Shown one piece after another: positions 28,871 through 36,506 of a stretch of DNA of 36,506 nt (its first letter is position 1; each line of letters begins with the position of its first letter). This DNA comes from Mikrocytos mackini (Eukaryota; Endomyxa; Ascetosporea; Mikrocytida; Mikrocytiidae): positions 1-36,506 of the forward strand of contig JASNJN010000191.1 of the NCBI GenBank assembly GCA_030180075.1, in the 5' to 3' direction. A model generated the notes under the pieces. That model was not told the DNA's origin. It did no database searches and saw only the letters and a list, made by a program, of their open reading frames with translations. Both the position numbers and the translations under genes were made by a program.

Positions 28871-31713
28871 CTTCCCAGCATGGCTACTAAAGAAAAAGGC
28901 GAACCCAGAAGACAAACTTCAACTTCCCAGACATCTATGGCTGGCTTTTCAAAACAAGACGAAGTTGTTTCGACAGACAACACAAAAAATTCTGAACCTT
29001 CTTCTTATACGACAAACAACAAGCTTCTGAACCCAGAACAATCTTTAGTCTTGCCTATATCATATACATACAATAATAGCACAAACCTAAACGCACGAAG
29101 GAATAGCTTTTGTACTCGAGATTCATTCTCCATTCGTCCTTTTAAAATTGTTCGATGTGCAAGGGGAAATCATTGCAAGCGTTGCAAAATAATGTTTCCA
29201 ATAACCAGAGTATTAAAAAGGATTGTTAATAAAAAGAGAATTGGCAATATACCGGAGGCGCCAATCAAGACAGTTAATAAAACGGGAATAGTTGATCAAG
29301 TTAAGAATGGAATGAACACAGTTGCAACTCTTAGTACACCTACTCCTTTAAAGGCAGCAGCATCCCCTAGGCCGTACGTATATTATTTTTTGAGCAAATT
29401 AAAACTACTTAACTTTTTAAAAGACACATTAAAAACAAATGAGAGCTATTTCAATTTTAGTTATTCAAAACACAATGAAAACAAAATTGAAAAGACATAC
29501 AGGTGCAAATATAGCGATATTGAGCCATATAAGTGTGGTTCTTATATAAAGGTGACTAGTCTTACTGATTCCTATACCAAAATAGAAGTTAGTATAGACC
29601 ACAACCATTCATTTGAAATTTGGAACCTTTCTTTTTCAAGTACTCAAATTGAAAATTTAAAAAGCAAACTGTTGGAAGGTGTGACAATATCCAGATTTTA
29701 TCATGATAATCTGCCAGTTTCAGTTTCGAATATGCCAAAAAGTGGATTTCTTACTAAAAATTATATTCGTGTTATACAATATAATTTAAAGAAAAGCGTA
29801 ACGGGTGGAAATGATTATAATGAATTTATGCGCTTTGCCAACAATATCAAAGAGAATATGGAGTTTATTCAATTAGTTAATGAGACGGGGATTGTACAAG
29901 ACAAGGACAAGGATGGGAAATCCATATTTAAGTATGCATTTACTACTATAAATATGATTTCAAATTTCGTAAGTTATGCAAAAAAAGAACTGTACTTTGA
30001 TACAACCCATTCGACAAATCGATACAAATTTTACCTTACTGTCGGATTAGTAATCAATAGTTGTCAGCTTGCAACTCTATTTATATTTATAATCTCCAAT
30101 ACAGAACAGCAAGATGTACTAAAATAGCGTTTGCCAATTTTAAAAGGAAACTGGGCATATTTGAGTTGCTAAAATACTTTATGAGCGATATGGCTTCCAA
30201 TATATGGAATGCCTGGCATGAAGTCTTTGTTGGTAATACGAGGCAAATTTGGTGCTATTTTCACTTTATTAAGGCCGTAACGAAGAGGCTTTGTTATTTG
30301 GAAAGTAATAAACCTCGGCGAATTAAAATAGAAAACATGTTAAACAATTTTAAAGCGCTATCTGATACAAATGATTTTCTAAAAGAGTACCGGCATTTTC
30401 TCAATTATATCAATGACAATAGCCAAAGATTTTACAAGTATTTCATTAAAAATTATGACAGGAATATAACAAAGTGGGGATTAAATTATAGAGAAGGCTC
30501 TGCCTCGAATACTAATAATTTTTGTGAGTCATTCTTCGGTAAGCTCAAAAGAGTATATCTGAAATGGAATGTGAGAATGAACCTACAAGAACTTATAAAT
30601 TTATGTATGAAATGCGCAAATGAGATTGACATTGTGACTTCACAGTGCATTGAATTAAACAAGATTTCTAGCTACAGAATACGACGGACACATGAGAATC
30701 ATAAAAGAGCGATTAAGGAAGGATATAAGGTATTTCAAACTGAAGACAACCGAACTTTTACTTTCAAGGACAAGATCGTCGAACTTACGGAATTAAGCTG
30801 TCAATTTGGTTGCTTACCCATGTGTAAACATTGTCAAATATGTTATCATATGGCTAGATGCTCTTGTTATACCAGTTTTTTTAAAAAGGAAATATGCTGG
30901 CATATCCATTCCATTTTCATTCATAATCGGGAGACTTTGGATTTCAATTCACAATACTTCTTAACTTTTGGTGATCTTAATGAGAAAAGCAACACTTTTA
31001 AAAATACAATAACTCAGGATAAAAGTACTCGGAACATAGTGAAAAAGAAAGGGAAATTTGGTACAAATAATAAAGCTGAACTATTCGTGAAAATTGACAA
31101 TATCAAACGGGGGGTGGAACTCATATCTGATGATGAAGAACTTTCAAGCTTATATAATTCCCTATGCCTTATTGAAACTGAAGTCGAGTGTTTCCTATCA
31201 AGACGTGTGTTTAGAGCCAACGAAATTAAAGACAAAAGAAGAATTAACATCCCCCAGAAAAGAATAAACAAGGCACTATTGGAAAAGGTATATGATAACA
31301 AAAAAATTGAACTGAAAGATTACACTTGTTCTAAAAGGGGGAGAAAGTCTAAACACACATCAAATGTACATTGCAAAATATGTTTTTGTTATAATGATAA
31401 ATTAGGGGGTGATGTGTTATGGATTTATTGTGATAGATGTGACAAATTATATCACCAAAGTTGTGTCCAAGATAAATATAATATTTCGAACTTGGAAACN
31501 ACTTTGGTGATATAATTTGTCACATCTATCACAATAAATCCATAACACATCACCCCCTAATTTATCATTATATGTTTTTGTTATAATGATAAATTAGGGG
31601 GTGATGTGTTATGGATTTATTGTGATAGATGTGACAAATTATATCACCAAAGTTGTGTCCAAGATAAATATAATATTTCGAACTTGGAAACTTTTGTATG
31701 CTGCATGAAATAA
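28859..31713 (+). pseudogene. MULE-2 transposase with FLYWCH-like, DDE, SWIM and PHD domains (one frameshift)
   Basis: I place the start at the ATG at 28859 (MTKYLPSM); an in-frame ATG at 28766 lies deep in the TIR. A Ser/Thr-rich N-terminus is followed by a FLYWCH/GCM-like zinc region (YRCKYSDIEPYKCG...DHNHSFE, nt ~29494-29620) and the first Asp in LYFDTTHSTNRYKF (~29998). The frame then shifts at the AAAA near 30121. The second frame has the second Asp in FMSDMASNIWNAW, CYFHFIKAV, the Glu in NNFCESFFGKLKR, and a SWIM finger (CSCYTSFFKKEICWH). Unusually, a PHD finger follows (CKICFCY...WIYCDRCDKLYHQSCV, from ~31372). The PHD end falls in a probable assembly fault; in the downstream duplicate the frame ends FVCCMK and stops at 31711-31713. 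PHD fingers read histone H3 tails, which hints at chromatin-guided insertion (inference). Confidence 0.87.
31378..31691. other. Probable assembly artefact: local inverted and direct duplication
   Basis: 31378-31499 is repeated exactly at 31570-31691 (offset 192). Between them, after an N at 31500, 31501-31572 is the exact reverse complement of 31390-31461. The duplication splits the PHD-finger coding region. Exact copies around an N fit a misjoined contig end better than biology. Confidence 0.75.
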
Positions 31714-32381
31714 CTAATTATTAAATTACAATTAAAATTATGTTTTAATATTTATATCCTATTAATCATTTTAGATACTACAACGTGCGATAATATGAAA
31801 CTACTGCTTTTTTATTCTAATTCGACAATATATATTTAAATTATTTTACGTGGTCTTAAATCCGAAATAAAATCAACAAGAATTATCCTTATGATTTCTT
31901 GATGGCACTATAAAGATCCATATTCTTTTTAATATCCACAGTTTTAGTTTAAATTTAAACTATCATCCAGCTCGGTTATATTTAGTATATTATTTCTTTT
32001 GTATTAAATGTAGGTTGCTCTTTCCAGAGAGTACTGTTGCATCTATTTAGCAACTTAATCGACACCCCAAATGTGTGCCAATAACATAATCATGTAATTC
32101 GTTCTTTCCACAAAGTATTACGTTATTTCTGTGTTAATTCATTGGCATCGGGCAAATGTCATCAGTTATAATCTAGTCTGCAGTACAAAGCAACCCTCCA
32201 TATCAATATTGTGTTACATTGTTCTTTCAGATTGGCAGACTGGTAAACATGTATATATACAGTCGGGAATCTAGACTAGTCTGGTAGTGTTGTCAATTTC
32301 TCCCAAATATATTCTTTAGGACTTTTGTAGAATATGTATTAGAATCGATGAAGTCTTTGTATAATAAGAGATTGTTTGACT
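31714..32381. other. MULE-2 3' non-coding region
   Basis: Between the transposase stop and the right TIR. AT-rich, no open frame of interest, no internal repeat noted. Confidence 0.55.
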
Positions 32382-32685
32382 ATATTTAGTCATTCTTATG
32401 TTTTCAGAAAATTTAAAATTTAGAATGTCAATTTGCAGGGGATTAGTACAGATAATCACATTTGCTATACCATAATCAATGTTCATATATGTTTACAATA
32501 AATGCTACATGCTATTGTTTTGAGGAACAGGTTACATGTTAAAATAATAACGAATCTCGCAAATATAAACACCAATATCAATAAAAACGTCATTTTGGTG
32601 AATATTAGACATTAATATCCTAACATATTGTATAATTATAATTAGAGCTCATACATACAAAAAATAAAATCTTGGAAAATTAATA
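32382..32685 (-). repeat. MULE-2 right TIR
   Basis: Reverse complement of 28567-28870; I saw no differences on direct comparison. Confidence 0.92.
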
Positions 32686-32828
32686 CTTTCATTTAAAATT
32701 GTTTTATCCTCAAACGCACACTTTTTTCAGAAAAATGTGGACATTTTTAAAATCAAACAAAGGTTGTAACATGTTTGTTTCAATGTTTTATTGGTCAAAA
32801 AACGTTTTCCGGGTCTTTTGGGGGTTCA

Positions 32829-34328
32829 GTTCATACTCATCCTCCCCGTTTTCCTTCATTTCCCCCGTTTTTTGGAATTTGAAGTTTTAAAAATGCTCAA
32901 AAAAATACATTTTGACAGTTGAAAATTTCATAAATCGGTGTAAAAATTAGAATAAATTCCCGCCTACCTAAAATTTCGAACTTGGATATCAAATTTTCCT
33001 CAATTTTGTGTGTTGTCCAAAAATCGATTTTTTACTTAATGGAAAAAATTTCAAATATAAATTTCCTAATAAAAAATTTTGAAAATGTTTTTATTTTCTT
33101 GACTGAAATAAGTATTTTTATGATCAAATAAAAAAATTTGAAAAAAAAATTTTTTTTGGATTTTTCCAAAGGGTGCATCAGGTAGTTTTCAAAAAAGTCG
33201 GGATCTAAAACATACATTTTCTATTGAGAAAAATTATTGAAATTTCTGTAGCATATGTATTTTCGTGAGATCTACAAATAGATAACATCTAAAATATTTG
33301 TAAAAATTGTAATCGACTTAATATCAAAAATCGAGAATTTGGGGTTAAAAAGCGCCCTTTTTGGGTTGTCGATATATCGAATATTTTTTTGAAATTATTT
33401 TTTAAAATGGTTTTATCATAAAGATCTCGTCTTGTAAATGCCATAGAAAAATTTTCAGGAAAATTTTTTGAATTTCAATAATATATTTTATGTCAAACTT
33501 TTTTGGTCATAAATCGAAAATTTTGGTTGATAAAATTTCAAAATAATTTTTTATTCAAAATCTCAGAAAAATTATCAAAAATCGTTTAATTATCTATATA
33601 ACATGAAAGATGAGCATTTATAGAGTTTAAATGTATATTTTGAGCAAAAAATTATTTTGAAATTTTATCAACCAAAATTTTCGATTTATGTCCAAAAAGT
33701 TTGACGCAAAATATATTATTTAAATTCAAAAANTTTTCCTGAAAATTTTTCTATTGCATTTACAAGACGAGATCTTTATGATAAAACCATTTTAAAAAAT
33801 AATTTCAAAAAAATATTCGATATATCGACAACCCAAAAAGGGCGCTTTTTAACCCCAAATTCTCGATTTTTGATATTAAGTCGATTAAAATGTTTACAAA
33901 TATTTTAGATGTTATCTATTTGTAGATCTCACGAAAATACATATGCTACAGAAATTTCAATAATTTTTCTCAATAGAAAATGTATGTTTTAGATCCCGAC
34001 TTTTTTGAAAACTACCTGATGCACCCTTTGGAAAAATCCAAAAAAAAAATTTTTTCAAAATTTTTTATTAGGGAATTTATATTTGAAATTTTTTCCATTA
34101 AATAAAAAATCGATTTTTGGACAACACACAAAATTGTGGAAATTTTTAAATCCAAATTCGAAATTTTAGGTAGGCGGGAATTTATTCTAATTTTTACACC
34201 GATTTATGAAATTTTCAACCGTCAAAATGTATTTTTTTGAACATTTTTAAAACTTCAAATTCCAAAAAACGGGGGAAATGACATATTTCGGGGAAAATGA
34301 AGGAAAAACGGGGAGGATGAGTATGAAC
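32829..34328. mobile_element. Foldback element, 1.5 kb inverted repeat
   Basis: The left arm (about 32829-33561) and right arm (about 33637-34328) are near-perfect inverted copies around a ~75-nt spacer. The outer end is GTTCATACTCATCCTCCCCG on the left, with its complement on the right. Differences include about 60 nt extra in the left arm near 33080-33150, and a short block near 34280-34300 present only in the right arm. No coding capacity and no target duplication found. Transcribed, it would form a ~700-bp RNA hairpin. The class may be Foldback-like or a very long-TIR MITE. Confidence 0.85.
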
Positions 34329-35034
34329 CCTTTTTTCTACAATTTTCTAAAATAGTTTATTATAATATCAAACCTTAAAATCCGGGCTTGGATAACTCAT
34401 ATTTTAGTCTCCACATTCTAATAATTTCATTGGTATATAATTGAAAAAAAATTATTCCTGTTAAGTTTCCTGTGTTAAATTGCTCTAGAATGGCACTTAA
34501 AACAAAATAAGGGAATAATACACGTTAATATACCAATTTACTGTCGGAAAGTATCGTATAATAAACTGTCATTTTGGAAATATATTTGAGTTTATTATAG
34601 GCAAAAGATATTTGCACATAAAATAAAAAATTTTATTTATGTGTTTATTTTAACTCTNAGCGATGTATTTAGTTTCTCATCAAGTTTTAACAATGATATG
34701 GGGGCTTAATTTTGTATTTATTGTCTTGATTAAAAATTTTCCTTTATAATCGGCGAATTTTCGGAATTTCTTCATTTAAAATTTGAAAATCGAAAATGGT
34801 AACAAATAAATGTAATTTTTTTGGTAAAACAATTAAATCAAAAACCGAGTCCCAGATCTATGTTAAAATTTGATGAGAAACAACATAAATAATTGCGGCT
34901 ATATTTGCACTCGAAATTTTTTCAAAATTTCTTGTGCAAATATACTTTTCCATAAAATAATCCAGCAACTTTAAATCAATATAAGAATTTATGTTTATAC
35001 TAAAAACAATGAAGTCCAATTAAATGTGTATAAA
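34329..35034. other. Non-coding AT-rich stretch
   Basis: Nothing recognised; one ambiguous base at about 34658. Confidence 0.5.
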
Positions 35035-35416
35035 CTAGGGTTTCCCCGAGCCGGTTCCGGGTATTTTAAAAACCGAACAAAAAATCGGACTAAGATAGAT
35101 TGTGAACTGAAAAATTAATAACAAACTCAATTTCTCCCGAATTTTTAATTTATGGTATTAAAAATAAAAATATGGTTATATTCGACTTAAATTTCAATTA
35201 CCCGATACCCGGATAGTTGAAAATTTGTTTTTAGAAAATTTTTTATAATGTCAAAATATATATAAAATATAGAAAATAAAATGTTGCAATTTGGTTTAAA
35301 ATATTGATCTCGTCGAGATAAACACATAGAACGATTTTCAGAAGTTTTTGTAGATTAAGAGTACTTAAAATGACATATTACTGCAATTACCCGGAACCGG
35401 CCATGGGAAACCCTAG
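35035..35416. mobile_element. hAT-like MITE, 382 bp
   Basis: 29-bp inverted ends: CTAGGGTTTCCC, three variable bases, GCCGGTTCCGGGTA on the left (35035-35063), and the complement at 35388-35416 with mismatches only in those three bases. An internal CCCGATACCCGG occurs near 35201. TAGGG ends suggest hAT, but the flanking 8 bp do not match, so the target duplication has decayed or the class is different. Confidence 0.75.
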
Positions 35417-36204
35417 TTAGATAAGGTAGTCATACATTAAACCCCGTTATATATTGCGCACTGGTAAATCTAACTAAAAAACTTTCATTAATTTAATAGA
35501 TATCATTATCGAGAATGATATTTTCCGAAAAACAACCTGTTTTTGTACAACGTTATTATAATCTAAAATCATTTGTATTGTTTGGTGTAACTGATTAACG
35601 GATGTTGTATAGATTTTAAAGTATCAAAGGTTTTATATAAACGAACAAATTGCTTCTGATTTAAAAAATTTTTTAAAATTTTAAATACTTATGCCACATC
35701 TCCGCCGTGCCATATCTACACATATTAGTCTGCTCCTTCGTATTTTCTTAGCGAACAACCTTGTACGGACACATGCGTCCTGTCCCACCCATACTGATAT
35801 GGACACAGAAACAAGCACAAGCACCATACTCTGACACCGATATCCCGTGCCGGTAAAATCAGTACATAATGCTACGCCGATATACACACAGATGTTCTAC
35901 CTTGACGTAAACATAAACATCCTTCTACAATAGAGACAACAACATACTGTTATGTCAAGTTCTGAACCTCGCCATACAATCTTTATAGAAATAGATAGTC
36001 ACTTCCTGAATAACAATAGACCGTTGAGACATATAGAGCCTTATTAAACAGATTACACTTTTACTATACGGTTGGGATTTTGTAGGCTATTGTTTAGATC
36101 TCTCATTGTTAGCAACCATGATAAGTATTAAACAAAGAGTTTATAAGCTTATAGAAAGATTTAAGAGAAATGATAATAACAGGATAATATTAGTTAATTA
36201 TGAC
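35417..36204. other. Non-coding stretch
   Basis: No supported gene. A GC-richer patch at about 35690-35890 keeps a 68-codon minus-strand frame open without family resemblance; I treat it as incidental or as a worn element. Confidence 0.45.
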
Positions 36205-36404
36205 TAGGGGTCGGAAAATATATGACGAAAAATCGGCAAATATATGATTATATATGATTTTGTCAAAATCTCATTATAATTTCGAATTTTCAATAAAATA
36301 AAATATATGAATTCCTTCAAATCGGAGATATTATGGGTCGAAAATTTCCAGAAATTTGGTTAAAATATATGATTTTTACCAAATTACATATTTTCCGACC
36401 CCTA
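36205..36404. mobile_element. hAT MITE, 200 bp, perfect 8-bp target duplication
   Basis: The termini TAGGGGTCGGAAAATAT (36205-36221) and its exact complement (36388-36404) are bounded on both sides by ATTATGAC (36197-36204 and 36405-36412). TAGGG ends plus an 8-bp duplication identify a hAT insertion. No coding capacity; a perfect duplication implies a fairly young insertion. A decayed relative is at 16330-16422. Confidence 0.93.
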
Positions 36405-36506
36405 ATTATGACAACAGATGAAGGTATCGTTTNATTCAGAATATCCTATTATGTTTGTATCTTTTGTTTTGTAGAGAAAGTGTGTTATCTTGGAATTAGT
36501 TTTCAA

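Larger units (their letters stand above)
28567..32685 (+). mobile_element. MULE-2, full-length Mutator-like element, 4.1 kb
   Basis: The terminal inverted repeats, 28567-28870 and 32382-32685, are 304 bp each and appear identical on reading. They are unrelated in sequence to the MULE-1 TIRs, so this is a different family. The element contains a single transposase gene (28859-31713). It abuts MULE-1 with no host DNA between. TIR identity suggests a very recent insertion, although the transposase frame is interrupted as given. Confidence 0.9.

Noticed and set aside
32699-33217. Short frames inside the foldback arms
   Set aside because: They are A/T-driven, mirrored by the inverted arm, and show no protein family features.
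35681-35887. 68-codon minus-strand frame in a GC-richer patch
   Set aside because: No recognisable domain, no good context, and it is in a transposon-rich non-coding zone.

Overview
The window is AT-rich eukaryotic nuclear DNA (flanks by eye about 25 to 30% GC). It holds one compact island of six short intronless genes at about 7.3 to 13.0 kb, set in roughly 30 kb of transposable-element debris. Very short conserved genes (Psf2 of GINS in 181 codons, a MADS-box protein in 126), tight intergenic spacing, no visible introns and lineage-specific single-pass membrane proteins together suggest a microsporidian with an expanded, repeat-rich genome. The Daphnia parasites of the genus Hamiltosporidium are the kind of organism I have in mind. 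This placement is inference: no rRNA or other marker is present to fix it. Scattered single Ns point to a draft assembly.

Layout. 0-0.27 kb: C-terminal end of a hAT transposase, cut by the window edge. 0.27-1.87 kb: non-coding, with a palindrome-rich segment and an N-rich stretch. 1.87-7.03 kb: two related but diverged, 5'-truncated R2/HERO-type LINEs on the + strand (YMDD reverse transcriptase, CCHC knuckle, PD-(D/E)XK-like endonuclease), both with inactivating lesions, separated by a 627-bp inverted-repeat element. 7.34-13.0 kb: host gene island, with a small PKA-regulatory-subunit-like protein, an AIG1/FAR-17a-like membrane hydrolase, Psf2, a MADS-box factor, and two tandem, apparently paralogous signal-anchored proteins. 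13.0-20.2 kb: no intact genes, but several MITEs (one pogo/Tigger-like with a TA duplication), fragments that look like PIF/Harbinger and Merlin transposases, and small structured GC-rich patches. 20.2-22.35 kb: degraded Ty3/gypsy element with an internal deletion. 22.43-22.81 kb: hAT MITE with two large GC-rich palindromes and a perfect 8-bp target duplication. 23.5 kb: 22-nt minisatellite.

23.95-32.69 kb holds two essentially complete Mutator-like elements (MULEs) placed end to end. Each has long terminal inverted repeats of equal length (376 and 304 bp) and a zinc-finger / DDE / SWIM transposase broken by one or two frameshifts. The second transposase also ends in a PHD finger. 32.83-34.33 kb is a 1.5-kb foldback element. 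Two more MITEs lie at 35.0-35.4 and 36.2-36.4 kb; the second has a perfect 8-bp target duplication.

The host genes point to cAMP/PKA-type signalling, lipid hydrolysis, DNA replication initiation and transcription. Neighbours probably share little function; the compact divergent and tandem layout is what microsporidian chromosomes usually look like. The items most worth a second look are the single-domain PKA-R-like protein with an intact pseudosubstrate and an eroded cAMP cassette, the PHD-tailed MULE transposase whose TIRs look identical, and the large foldback.
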